Shown one piece after another: positions 8,558 to 17,114 of a stretch of 64,000 nucleotides of DNA; the stretch's first letter is position 1; every line of letters begins with the position of its first letter. The notes beneath the pieces are model-generated. The model was not told the origin of the DNA. It saw only the letters and a list, made by a program, of their open reading frames with translations, and did no database searches. Origin of the DNA: Novosphingobium resinovorum (GTDB taxonomy: Bacteria > Pseudomonadota > Alphaproteobacteria > Sphingomonadales > Sphingomonadaceae); assembly GCF_027922145.1 (NCBI RefSeq), contig NZ_BSFC01000021.1, positions 62,001 to 126,000 on the forward strand, written 5' to 3'. Made by a program: the position numbers and the translations under genes.

Positions 8558-10171
8558 TCACGCCGCCGCAATCACCTCCGCCGCGCGCCACGCAAAGGCC
8601 ATCGCCGGGCCGTTGGTGTTGCCCGAGATGCCGGTCGGCATCGCCGAGCAGTCGGCCACGTAAAGGCCGGAGACGCCATGGACCCGAAGGCCCGCATCGA
8701 CGACACCCTCTTCGGCCGAGCCCATGCGGCAGGTGCCGGTGCCGTGGAGGCCGGTCGAAACCATCCAGTTCGCAGCCTGCTGGATCTCCTCGTCGGTCTG
8801 GACGGAGGGGCCGGGCACGGTTTCGGCGCCGATGTAGGGGGCGAGGGCGGGCTGGGCCATGATCTCGCGCACCTTGCGGATCGCGCGCAGGATCGTGGCG
8901 CGGTCCTCGGGCGCGGCGAACCAGTTGGGGACCAGACGTGGCGGCGCGGCCGGGTCGGTGCTCGCGAGTTCGACGTAGCCGTGGCTATTGGGGCGCAGGC
9001 AGAAGGCGGTGGCGGTGATCCCGGGGACCGCCTCGGTCTGGCCGCGCCCGGCCTCGGGCTTGTCGTCCTCGGAGGCGGCCATCGAGTAGGGCGAGATGCC
9101 GAGTTGCAGGTCGGGCCAGTCCTTGTCCGCCTCCAGCGAGGCCATGACCGAGACTTCCGGCAGCAGCGAGGCCATCAGACCCTTGCCGGTAAGGATGTAG
9201 CGCAGGCCATGCCAGTAGGCGCGCCAGCCCCGGAACTCGTGATTGAGGCCACGCGCCTTGTTCAGCCGCCATGACAGGGCGACCATCATGTGCTCGTTCA
9301 TGTTGCGGCCGACGTGCGGGTTTTCGTGCACCACCTCGATGCCGTGGCGGGCGAGAACGTCGGCGGGGCCGATGCCGGAAAGCTGGAGCAACTTGGGGGT
9401 CTGCAGCACGCCCGCCGTCAGGATCGTGCGGCCTGCGGTGAAGGCAACATCCTGACCCTCGATTTCGGCGAGGACGCCGGTGGCCTGCTTGCCCGCGAAC
9501 GTAACGCGGCGGACCAGCGCGCCGGTCAGGATGGTGAGGTTGGGGCGCTTGGCCGCCGTCTTGAGGAAGGCGGTATAGGCGGTAACACGGTTGCCGCGCG
9601 GGTCCACGGTCTGCTGCGTGCGGCCCGCGACTTCGGTGCCGGGCGTATTGACGTCGTCTAGGACGGGAATGCCTGCCGCGCGCGCCGCCTGCAGGATCGC
9701 GCCGGTCAGGACCGGGTCGCCCTCCGGCACTTCGGTAACTTCGAGCGGACCACGCTTGCCGCGGCGGCCGTAGCTTTTGCCGTGGTAGTCTTCGAGTTCC
9801 TCGTAGCAGCGCTCGATCTCGGCCCAGTTCCAGCCGGGATTGCCCTGCGCTTCCCATGCGTCGTAGTCGCGGGGCTGGCCGCGAAAGTACCACGTGCCGT
9901 TGACCGCGCTCGAACCGCCGAGGCCCTTGCCGTAGAACCAGGTTTCGCCGGCGGGGCGTGTCCCCTGCTGCTCGGCGGGGAAGGGCCAGTACCACTTGGG
10001 CTTGGTCCAGATCTTGATCATGCCGCGCGGCATGCGGACCATCAGTTCCTCGTTACGGCCACCCGCTTCGAGGAGGAGCACCTGGCTTTTGCCATCGGCG
10101 CTCAGGCGCTCGGCGAGGACGCAACCGGCGCTGCCCGCGCCGACGATGATGTAATCGAACTCAGTGCGCAT
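8558..10171 (-). CDS. GMC-family FAD-dependent oxidoreductase (choline dehydrogenase-like)
   Basis: A 537-residue flavoprotein oxidising an alcohol group. The N-terminus is a dinucleotide-binding motif (DYIIVGAGSAGCVLAERLS), followed by GMC signature 1 (GKGLGGSSAVNG) and signature 2 (LTAGVLQTPKLLQLSGIG). The C-terminal active site holds the His-Gly segment STGLHGTGTCRMG and SGNTNGPAMAFAWRAAE. The ATG at 10171 is used because the FAD fold starts there. No signal peptide is seen. It is the last gene of the isomerase-GPH symporter-GMC run, 11 bp after the symporter stop. In that setting it may oxidise a sugar or sugar-alcohol hydroxyl, but BetA-like GMC enzymes also take choline, PEG and aryl alcohols. 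Confidence 0.93.
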   Translation of the reverse strand: MRTEFDYIIVGAGSAGCVLAERLSADGKSQVLLLEAGGRNEELMVRMPRGMIKIWTKPKWYWPFPAEQQGTRPAGETWFYGKGLGGSSAVNGTWYFRGQPRDYDAWEAQGNPGWNWAEIERCYEELEDYHGKSYGRRGKRGPLEVTEVPEGDPVLTGAILQAARAAGIPVLDDVNTPGTEVAGRTQQTVDPRGNRVTAYTAFLKTAAKRPNLTILTGALVRRVTFAGKQATGVLAEIEGQDVAFTAGRTILTAGVLQTPKLLQLSGIGPADVLARHGIEVVHENPHVGRNMNEHMMVALSWRLNKARGLNHEFRGWRAYWHGLRYILTGKGLMASLLPEVSVMASLEADKDWPDLQLGISPYSMAASEDDKPEAGRGQTEAVPGITATAFCLRPNSHGYVELASTDPAAPPRLVPNWFAAPEDRATILRAIRKVREIMAQPALAPYIGAETVPGPSVQTDEEIQQAANWMVSTGLHGTGTCRMGSAEEGVVDAGLRVHGVSGLYVADCSAMPTGISGNTNGPAMAFAWRAAEVIAAA

Positions 10172-10182
10172 GCTCGGGGCTC

Positions 10183-11484
10183 TCAAGCGTTCTTGTAGGC
10201 AGGAAGGAAGCGGAACAGGATGAGCGAGAGGCCCATCGCCACATAGCTGGCGGCAGGCAGCCAGACGTGCCCGGCCATGACGGCGGTGACCACCTCGGGC
10301 GTGACGGGCGCCTTGGCGTCGTAGGCGGCAAGGCTGAGGAACCACGCGCCTGCCGCACCGCCAACGCTCATGCCCAGCTTCACGCCGAAACTGGAAGCGG
10401 CGAACAGGAAGCCCTGCGCGCGGTAGCCCGACTTCCACGCGCCGTAGTCCACCGCGTCGGCCATGAGCGAGAACAGCAGTCCGCCGATCAGGCCCTGTCC
10501 GATGTAGGCCACGCAGTTGGTCGCGATCAGCCAGGTGTGGTCGTTCGACAGCGGCATGATCGCGGTGAAGACGGTGGCGACCGAGGCTCCGATCGCGCCG
10601 GTCATGCGTTTGCCGATGGCGTTGGCGCATACGCCCGCAAGGCCGGTGCCGACCAGAACGGCCAGCATCGTCAGCATAAGGGTGGAGGTGAACTCCGCCT
10701 CGCCCAGCACGCTCTGCGCGAAGTAGACGAAGGACTGGATATGGCCGGTAAAGCCGATCCAGAAGAAGAAGTTCACCAGCATCGTCGCGATCCAGGGCCA
10801 GTTGCCCTTCGTCGCCTGCAGCGACTGCGCGGTGGTGAGTTTGGCGACGGAATGGTCCACCTCGACCCGCTCGCGCGTGTTGGCGAAGGCATTGAGCATG
10901 CAGACCAGCGTGATCGCGCCGGTGATCGCGGCGAGGACTAGAAATCCGTGCGCCTCGTCCCCATTACTGAAAGTCTTGACCAGCGGCAGCGCGGCGTAGC
11001 CGATGCCGACCGTGGCCGAGGAACCGATGAACTCGCGCAGGGCGTTGACGGTGTTGCGCTGCTTGGGATCGCGGGTCAGCGTCGGCAGCATGGAATTCAG
11101 CGGCAGGCTGACGGCGGAATAGAGAATGCCCATCAGCGTATAGGTGGCGAAGATGAAGGCGATCTTCTGCCAGCCCTCCAGCGGCGGTGCCCAGAACACG
11201 ATGGCGCCGCAGACCGCGAAGGGCACGGCGAGCCAGAGGAGGAACGGTCGATGCTTGCCCCAGCGGGTTTCGGTGCGATCGATCAGCAGGCCCATCATCG
11301 GATCGAACACGGCATCCACGCAGCGCGCGATCAGGAACAGCGAGGCGACGGTGCCCGCGCTGACGCCGTAGACGTCGGTGTAGAAGTAGAGCAGGTAGGC
11401 ATTGGTCATGCCGAACGGCAGGTTGATGCCGAAATTGCCCAGCGCGTAGCTGAGCTTCTCGCGCCAGGTCAGCGCGGCGTTCAC
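10183..11484 (-). CDS. GPH-family (glycoside-pentoside-hexuronide) cation symporter
   Basis: A 433-residue, 12-helix transporter of the MFS_2/GPH group. The N-terminus LSYALGNFGINLPFGMTN and the loop DPMMGLLIDRTETRWGKHRPFLLW are hallmarks of MelB-like sugar:cation symporters. Its start codon overlaps the stop of the upstream sugar isomerase gene (ATGA), and the GMC oxidoreductase follows after 11 bp. The operon therefore imports a sugar-like compound and processes it in the cytoplasm. Confidence 0.92.
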   Translation of the reverse strand: MNAALTWREKLSYALGNFGINLPFGMTNAYLLYFYTDVYGVSAGTVASLFLIARCVDAVFDPMMGLLIDRTETRWGKHRPFLLWLAVPFAVCGAIVFWAPPLEGWQKIAFIFATYTLMGILYSAVSLPLNSMLPTLTRDPKQRNTVNALREFIGSSATVGIGYAALPLVKTFSNGDEAHGFLVLAAITGAITLVCMLNAFANTRERVEVDHSVAKLTTAQSLQATKGNWPWIATMLVNFFFWIGFTGHIQSFVYFAQSVLGEAEFTSTLMLTMLAVLVGTGLAGVCANAIGKRMTGAIGASVATVFTAIMPLSNDHTWLIATNCVAYIGQGLIGGLLFSLMADAVDYGAWKSGYRAQGFLFAASSFGVKLGMSVGGAAGAWFLSLAAYDAKAPVTPEVVTAVMAGHVWLPAASYVAMGLSLILFRFLPAYKNA

Positions 11485-12431
11485 GCAGCGGTCTCGTTGG
11501 AAAGGCGGTCCAGCACTTCGCCGGCGAAAGCCAGCGACTTGCGGGTTTCAGTCAGAGGATCCGGCACGGCGTCGATCTCCAGGATGGCCCACTTCTGGTC
11601 GGCCTTGGATAGCATGAGCTTGGCCCAGCCGTCGAAATCCACGGTGCCTTCGCCGATCGCGCAGAAATATTCGCGGTGGGCGTGATGGATGCCGTGATCG
11701 ATCGGGATGTTGATCGGCATCGCGCTCTTGGCGTCCTTCCAGTGCGCGGTGACGACACGCTCGATATGACGCGCGACGACGGATACCGGATCGCCGCCCG
11801 AAAGCAGGATGTGTGCGCTGTCAGGGCAGAAGCCGACGTAGACCGGATCGGTCAGCATCAGCAGCAGGTCGATATCGCGCGGCTGACAGAAGGTGGAGTG
11901 GGCCTCGGTATGGAGCGCGAGGCGCACCCCGTGCCGCAGCGTCAGCGCGCCGAGACGGTTGCAGAAGTCCGCCGCCTTGCGGGCGAATTCCATGTCGACG
12001 AAGACAGGCGGCTCGGCGTCCCAGCTGGTGCGCATGGGCAGGCCCATGACCATGATGTCCGAGCCCCAGGCGGCAAGCGCCTTCGCCGATTCTGCGGCGC
12101 TGTCCAGCCAGCGGGCCTCGGTTTGTGCATCGCCCACGCCGCCCTCGATGGCGACGTCGGCGAAGAAGCCGCTGGCGATGGTGAGGCCGCGACGGTCCAG
12201 TTCATCCTTGGCTGCTTCGATCGAGCCATAGGCCGCAATCAGGCTGGAAGGACCGAAGGGATCGAAGGTCAGTTCGATGCCGGTGACGCCGCTTTCCTGC
12301 AGCGTATCGAGCATGCGGTCCCAGAACGCGCGCGGTTGTTCACGGCCGAAGGTGATGACCTCCTGCTCATTCGCCATCCCCCAGAAACCGGGATGGAAGA
12401 ACGTGATGAGATCGACGCCGAACGACAGCAT
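11481..12431 (-). CDS. Sugar phosphate isomerase/epimerase-like TIM-barrel protein
   Basis: A 316-residue AP-endonuclease-2/xylose-isomerase-like barrel. Metal-binding acidic and His residues typical of the fold are visible in GIELTFDPF, LALHTEAHSTF, FCPDSAHILLSGGDP, VTAHWKDAKSA and AILEIDAVPDP. Members isomerise, epimerise or cleave (keto)sugars and inositols. It is first gene of the minus-strand operon and divergent from the Gfo/Idh dehydrogenase at 12644. A second, distinct barrel of this family lies at 13787-14839. Co-occurrence of two barrels with a Gfo/Idh enzyme recalls keto-sugar and inositol catabolism. Confidence 0.88.
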   Translation of the reverse strand: MLSFGVDLITFFHPGFWGMANEQEVITFGREQPRAFWDRMLDTLQESGVTGIELTFDPFGPSSLIAAYGSIEAAKDELDRRGLTIASGFFADVAIEGGVGDAQTEARWLDSAAESAKALAAWGSDIMVMGLPMRTSWDAEPPVFVDMEFARKAADFCNRLGALTLRHGVRLALHTEAHSTFCQPRDIDLLLMLTDPVYVGFCPDSAHILLSGGDPVSVVARHIERVVTAHWKDAKSAMPINIPIDHGIHHAHREYFCAIGEGTVDFDGWAKLMLSKADQKWAILEIDAVPDPLTETRKSLAFAGEVLDRLSNETAA

Positions 12432-12576
12432 TTAGATAGATACCTCAGCCTGCGACGGCGCACCGGCCATTGCCGCGCACCCTCAATGTAAACCTTTTCT
12501 TTCATTAAAAAGGCCCAATTCTCGCATGTTGTCAAGCGATGGGTGAGCCGGGCTTGCGTGAATGGCGGATTTCCGC

Positions 12577-12603
12577 GTAAACGATCTGTGGTATCGTTTT
12601 CAT
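12577..12603. promoter_or_regulatory. LacI-type operator candidate in divergent promoter
   Basis: GTAAACGAT at 12577-12585 is mirrored by ATCGTTTTC at 12593-12601. The segment 12589-12603, read on the minus strand as ATGAAAACGATACCA, resembles the palindromes at 8496 and 15022. It lies 41 bp upstream of the Gfo/Idh start and in the 212-bp gap shared with the divergent isomerase operon. Confidence 0.45.
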
Positions 12604-12643
12604 TAAGCGGGCAAACCGAGCCTGCATACGGGAAAGGAACGTT

Positions 12644-13762
12644 GTGTCTGATCGCATTCGCATGGGCCTGATCGGCGGTGGTCCGGGCTCCTTCATCGGC
12701 CCGGTCCACCGAATCGCGGCGGAACTCGACGGAGAGATCGCGCTGGTGGCCGGAGCCTTCAGCCGCGATGCGCAGCGTAGCGCGGAAGCCGGATGCGGCT
12801 ACGGCATTGCGCCCGAACGCGCCTATCCCTCGGTCGAGGCGATGCTGGAGGCGGAGGCGCAGCGGGAGGATGGAATCCAGTTCGTCACCATCGCCTCGCC
12901 GAACTTCCATCACCTGCCCGCTGCCCGCGCGGCGATTGCCGCAGGGGTCGCGGTGATGAGCGACAAACCGATGACCGCGACGCTGGCCGAAGCGCGTGAA
13001 CTGGCGACGCTGCTTGCTGCAACCCCGGTGCCTTACGGGCTGACTTATACCTATTCGGGTTATCCGCTGGTGCGTGAGATGCGCGAGCGTATCGCTGCCG
13101 GTGCAATCGGGGCGGTGCGCAAGGTCGTGGTCGAATACAACCAGGGCTGGCTCGCTGGAGAAGGCGAGGGCAAGCAGGCGGAATGGCGCCTCGACCCGGC
13201 GCGTTCAGGTGAGGGCGGATGCATCGCCGACATCGGCGTCCACGCCTTCCACCTTGCCGAGTTCGTCACCGGCCTGCGGGTGAACCGCATCAATGCGGAC
13301 CTTGGCAGCGTAGTGCCGGGCCGTCTGCTCGACGACGATTGCCAGATGTTCCTGCGCTTCGAGAGCGGGGCACGGGGCTTGCTCATGGCCTCGCAGATCA
13401 TGACGGGTGAAGGCAACGACCTCGCCATCCGCATCTACGGCGAGACGGGCGCCTGTCGCTGGAGCCAGGAGAACCCGAACCGCCTCGAATGGCTGCGCGG
13501 TGACGGAGGCATGGAAATCGTGCGTGCAGGCGACCCGTCGCTGTCCGAAGTGGCCCGGCGCGGGACGCGCCTGCCCGGTGGTCACCCGGAAGGGCTCCTC
13601 GAATCGCTCGCCAATCTCTATCGGGACTTTGCAATGCAGTTGCGCGGGCAGGCGGGGTCACTCGTTCCGGGCGTCGAGGATGGTTTGCGCGGAATGGCAC
13701 TCGTTGCCGCTGCCGTCGCCGCTAGCCGGGACGAGCGGGGCTGGGTCGATTTCACGGTCTGA
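12644..13762 (+). CDS. Gfo/Idh/MocA-family oxidoreductase
   Basis: A 372-residue NAD(P)-dependent dehydrogenase. The N-terminal Rossmann motif (MGLIGGGPGSFIGPVHR) is followed by the family signature around SDKPMTATLAEA, where the Lys of the DKP segment is normally catalytic. The C-terminal half is the alpha/beta substrate domain. Translation starts at GTG 12644, with AAAGGAAC about 8 bp upstream. It forms a two-gene unit with the TIM-barrel protein 24 bp downstream. Typical substrates are sugars, inositols or 3-keto-glycosides; which one is unknown. Confidence 0.93.
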   Translation: MSDRIRMGLIGGGPGSFIGPVHRIAAELDGEIALVAGAFSRDAQRSAEAGCGYGIAPERAYPSVEAMLEAEAQREDGIQFVTIASPNFHHLPAARAAIAAGVAVMSDKPMTATLAEARELATLLAATPVPYGLTYTYSGYPLVREMRERIAAGAIGAVRKVVVEYNQGWLAGEGEGKQAEWRLDPARSGEGGCIADIGVHAFHLAEFVTGLRVNRINADLGSVVPGRLLDDDCQMFLRFESGARGLLMASQIMTGEGNDLAIRIYGETGACRWSQENPNRLEWLRGDGGMEIVRAGDPSLSEVARRGTRLPGGHPEGLLESLANLYRDFAMQLRGQAGSLVPGVEDGLRGMALVAAAVAASRDERGWVDFTV

Positions 13763-13786
13763 TACGAGAAAAGAGGTTCGCAGGAC

Positions 13787-14839
13787 ATGAAGACCATCAA
13801 GGGGCCGGGCATCTTCCTTGCCCAGTTCGCCGGTAACGACGAGCCGTTCAATTCGCTCGATTCGATTGCTGCCTGGGCCGCCTCGCTCGGTTACAAGGGC
13901 GTGCAGGTGCCGAGCAACGACGCGCGGCTGTTCGACCTCGAGAAGGCGGCGGAGAGCCAGGACTACTGCGACGAGGTGCTGGGCATTCTCGGCCAGCATG
14001 GTCTGGCCCTGACCGAACTGTCCACGCACATCCAGGGCCAGCTCGTTGCGGTTCACCCGGCCTACGATGCGGCGTTCGACGCTTTCGCTCCCGAGGCGGT
14101 GCGCGGCAATCCGGGCGCGCGGCAGGAATGGGCGGTGAACCAGATGCATCTGGCGGCAAAGGCCAGCGAGCGCCTTGGCCTGACGACACAGGCGAGTTTC
14201 TCGGGCGCGCTGGCATGGCCATACTTCTACGCATGGCCGCAGCGACCGGCTGCGCTGGTCGATGAGGCTTTCGCCGAACTCGCGCGCCGGTGGCAGCCGA
14301 TCCTTGATCGCTTCGACGAATGCGGCGTGGACATCGGCTTCGAACTGCACCCCGGCGAGGACCTGCACGATGGCGTAACCTTCGAGCGCTTCCTCGAGGC
14401 GACCGGCAATCACCCGCGTGCCAACATCCTCTACGACCCCAGCCACATGGTCCTGCAGCAGATGGACTACCTGGGTTTCCTCGACGTCTATCACGAGCGT
14501 GTGAAGTGCTTCCACGTCAAGGATGCCGAGTTCCGTCCTTCACCCAAGGCGGGCGTCTATGGCGGCTATCAGGGCTGGGTCGAGCGTCCGGGCCGGTTCC
14601 GCTCGCTCGGCGATGGGCAGGTCGATTTCGGCGCCATCTTCGCGAAGATGGCGCAGTACGACTTCGCCGGCTGGGCGGTGCTCGAATGGGAATGCGCGCT
14701 CAAGCATCCGCAGGTCGGGGCCGCGGAAGGCGCGCCCTTCATCGAAAAGCATATCATCCGCGTTACCGAACATGCCTTCGACGACTTTGCTGGCGGCGAT
14801 GGCGCGCTGCCGGATTTCCGCCGGATGGGAATGGCCTGA
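13787..14839 (+). CDS. Sugar phosphate isomerase/epimerase-like TIM-barrel protein
   Basis: A 350-residue AP-endonuclease-2-type barrel with metal-site segments GFELHPGEDLHDG, ILYDPSHMVLQQMDYL, CFHVKDAEF and AVLEWECALKHP. It is larger than the 316-residue barrel at 11481 and only distantly similar. It follows the Gfo/Idh gene by 24 bp and is closed by a strong terminator, so the two form an operon. It probably acts on the keto-sugar made by the dehydrogenase; this is inference from position. Confidence 0.9.
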   Translation: MKTIKGPGIFLAQFAGNDEPFNSLDSIAAWAASLGYKGVQVPSNDARLFDLEKAAESQDYCDEVLGILGQHGLALTELSTHIQGQLVAVHPAYDAAFDAFAPEAVRGNPGARQEWAVNQMHLAAKASERLGLTTQASFSGALAWPYFYAWPQRPAALVDEAFAELARRWQPILDRFDECGVDIGFELHPGEDLHDGVTFERFLEATGNHPRANILYDPSHMVLQQMDYLGFLDVYHERVKCFHVKDAEFRPSPKAGVYGGYQGWVERPGRFRSLGDGQVDFGAIFAKMAQYDFAGWAVLEWECALKHPQVGAAEGAPFIEKHIIRVTEHAFDDFAGGDGALPDFRRMGMA

Positions 14840-14863
14840 CACATATGGCTGCCTGAGAATCGG

Positions 14864-14902
14864 AAACCCCGGGAGTGCGGAAGCTCCCGGGGTTTCTCTT
14901 TT
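14864..14902 (+). terminator. Rho-independent terminator after the Gfo/Idh-isomerase operon
   Basis: A perfect 12-bp stem (AAACCCCGGGAG with CTCCCGGGGTTT), an 8-nt loop and a T-rich tail CTCTTTT. Confidence 0.9.
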
Positions 14903-15021
14903 ACCGTCTGCGGTTGCGACCCGAGAAGGCTTTGCGCTTGTCCGGCACAGGCGGCGGAGGGAGGAGATCACCGCCTGGCTACAAAAAGGCCCCTCAGGAC
15001 CACGCATGAATCGCCTTGTAG

Positions 15022-15037
15022 ATGTAAACGATAACAT
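15022..15037. promoter_or_regulatory. LacI-type operator candidate between convergent genes
   Basis: ATGTAAACGATAACAT, centred on CG, matches the candidate operator at 8496-8510. A half-like copy TGTTATCGTTCAC lies at 15088-15100, over the trehalase stop codon. Both flanking genes end here, so no promoter is expected. It may be a remote looping site or a leftover from a lost gene. Confidence 0.4.
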
Positions 15038-15089
15038 TTGCAAGCTGTACGAAAGAACAGCGAGTCCCGAAACGGCGCAATTGCCACTG

Positions 15090-16697
15090 TTATCGTTCAC
15101 CGGCGGAGTTTGGGGCGCATGTCCTCAAAGTCGTGCCGGGTACAAGTGACGGATAGCGTTCGAGAATCGCCGCCGTGACACCATTTGTCCAGCCGAACCC
15201 GTCCTGCAACGGGTACTCGCCGCCGCCGCCCGCGCGGCGCTCTTCTACATCGTATTTCTCCAGCATCTTTCCGGTTTCGAGGTACGTGCAGTTCACCGTG
15301 CCAAGCCAGCGCGCGGCGACGTCCTTTGCGAGCGCCTCCTGCCCGTTGCGATTGAGTCCTTCCAGCGCGACCCATTGCAGCGGTGCCCAGCCGTTGGGAG
15401 CATCCCACTGTTGGCCGGTGTGTCGGATCGTCGTTCGGATGCCGCCTTCGCCCAAGAGCGTGCGCCGCGTGGTTGCGGCGATGGCCGTGGTCTGCGCGGG
15501 GGACGCCATGCCGACGAAGAGCGGAAACAGCGTGGCGGACGACTGGACGCTGCCTGGCGTGCTCTCGTCGAGAAGCCAGTCGGCGAACCGCCGCTGGCGG
15601 CTCTGCCACATGTATCTGTCGATGGCGCCTTTGCGCGCTGCGGCCCGCTGGAAGAATTCGCGCGTGCAGGGCTGATCGCCTGCCTGTTTGCAGCCTTTCT
15701 CGATACGCTTCTCCATCGCCCACATCAGAGCGTTGAGATCGACCGGCACCACCCGCGTGGTGCGAATGGTCGCCAGGTCCTGCGGGTCGGAGAGCCAGCG
15801 CGAACTGAAGTCCCACCCGCTTTCCGCGCCCGCCCGCAGGTCACGGTAGACTTCGGCGGCAGGCCGTGCGGAGACCTTGGCAGCGGTGGCGCGGTCCTCT
15901 GCGAAGGATTCGTCGCGCGGCGTATCGCGGTCATCCCAGTAGCGGTTGAGCACGCTGCCGTCGGGCATGCGCACCACCCGCTCGCACGCTTTCGCCGCAC
16001 GGGCACAGCTTTCGCCGGCCATCCAGTAGGCATGCTCCTTGCGCAAGGCCGCGAGACGCCGGGCGCGGACGGTGCCGTCGGTCTGTTTCGAGAGGTCCAG
16101 CATGAGAGCGAAGAACGGCGGCTGCGAACGGCTGAGGTAGTAAGTGCGGGTGCCGTTAGGGATGTGACCGAAGCGCTCGATCAGGCTGGCGAAGTCGTCG
16201 ATCATCCCCTCGACCAGATCGTCGCGGCCATCGGCGACGAGGCCCAGCATCGTGAAGTAGGAATCCCAGTAGTAGATCTCGCGGAACCGCCCGCCCGGCA
16301 CGACGTAAGGCGACGGAAGCGCGATCGCCGAACTTGCGGGCGGCGGCGTGACCGCGTCGCGCGAAAGCTGCGGCCACAATGCCCTTATGTGTTCGCGCAA
16401 GGGGGGCAGCGGCTTGTCGTTGACACCGGGGACCGTGAAGTTGTCGAGCACGAAATAGCGCAAGTCGGTCGGAGAGGTCGGCGGCTTCGCCGCGTACTCC
16501 GCCATGATCGCGTCGGGTGCTCGCCTGGGCACGGCGTCGGCGAACGTCTTGCCGTCCTCGAAGACGTGGCCTTCCTGCACCGCGGCGAAAAGGTCCCCGA
16601 ACTGGTCGGCGGGGGAGGGCTGGGTGTTGGCGGTCAGGGCGAAGGCCAGGAATGATATGCCGAAGCCCGCGCAAAGGCGGCGTACCCTGCTGCTCAC
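15090..16697 (-). CDS. treA: Periplasmic alpha,alpha-trehalase (GH37)
   Basis: A 535-residue glycoside hydrolase family 37 enzyme that splits trehalose into two glucoses. Both trehalase signatures are present: PGGRFREIYYWDSYF and QWDAPNGWAPLQ. The catalytic Asp region is ESGWDFSSRW and the catalytic Glu region is GGGGEYPLQDGFGWTNGV. GTG at 16697 is preferred because it gives a clean signal peptide (basic SSRVRR, then the hydrophobic segment GFGISFLAFALTA) and has GGAAT upstream; an ATG at 16766 would add 23 charged residues before it. Export to the periplasm fits TreA rather than cytoplasmic TreF. It stands alone, convergent with the isomerase operon. Confidence 0.93.
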   Translation of the reverse strand: MSSRVRRLCAGFGISFLAFALTANTQPSPADQFGDLFAAVQEGHVFEDGKTFADAVPRRAPDAIMAEYAAKPPTSPTDLRYFVLDNFTVPGVNDKPLPPLREHIRALWPQLSRDAVTPPPASSAIALPSPYVVPGGRFREIYYWDSYFTMLGLVADGRDDLVEGMIDDFASLIERFGHIPNGTRTYYLSRSQPPFFALMLDLSKQTDGTVRARRLAALRKEHAYWMAGESCARAAKACERVVRMPDGSVLNRYWDDRDTPRDESFAEDRATAAKVSARPAAEVYRDLRAGAESGWDFSSRWLSDPQDLATIRTTRVVPVDLNALMWAMEKRIEKGCKQAGDQPCTREFFQRAAARKGAIDRYMWQSRQRRFADWLLDESTPGSVQSSATLFPLFVGMASPAQTTAIAATTRRTLLGEGGIRTTIRHTGQQWDAPNGWAPLQWVALEGLNRNGQEALAKDVAARWLGTVNCTYLETGKMLEKYDVEERRAGGGGEYPLQDGFGWTNGVTAAILERYPSLVPGTTLRTCAPNSAGER

Positions 16698-17114
16698 GAA
16701 GCGTATTCCGGCAATTGACTTCCCCTCTGGCCGTGCTCTTGGCAGAGGCAACGGGTCAGACTGCACAGGGTTTCATGAGAATTGAGGCAATCCGCATCGC
16801 GGCCATCATCACGCGGGCGCCTTGCGGGCCGGTTCTTTGCGCATGATGCCCCGCCGTTTGATCGCGAGCGCACGCGGCCAGTTGTCGCTTGCGTCGGCGT
16901 GTGATTCGCCGAAGTTTCGACGGGCGGCCCACTCGCCCCACAATTCACGGTGGAGCAGGGTCAGACAAAAGGTTCAGGGAAAAGCGCAAGCGACGAGTGC
17001 AGGGGTGAACCGGAACACCGGTCGATGGCCCTTCGGGAATGGGGATCTTCGGCAGCGGAAAGGCGGTGCCAACGCGCGTACCCATGCGGTGCGCCTTCAC
17101 AGATGGGGGTTATT
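16698..17114 (+). other. Intergenic region between trehalase and TonB receptor
   Basis: About 417 bp separating the divergent trehalase and receptor genes. It must hold both promoters, but I find no clear -35/-10 pair, operator palindrome or riboswitch in it. An open frame runs into the receptor from 16950; its composition does not resemble a receptor leader. Confidence 0.4.

Noticed and set aside
16950..17102. N-terminal extension of the TonB receptor
   Set aside because: The extra residues are charged and precede a normal signal peptide, so they would block export. Later starts are better.
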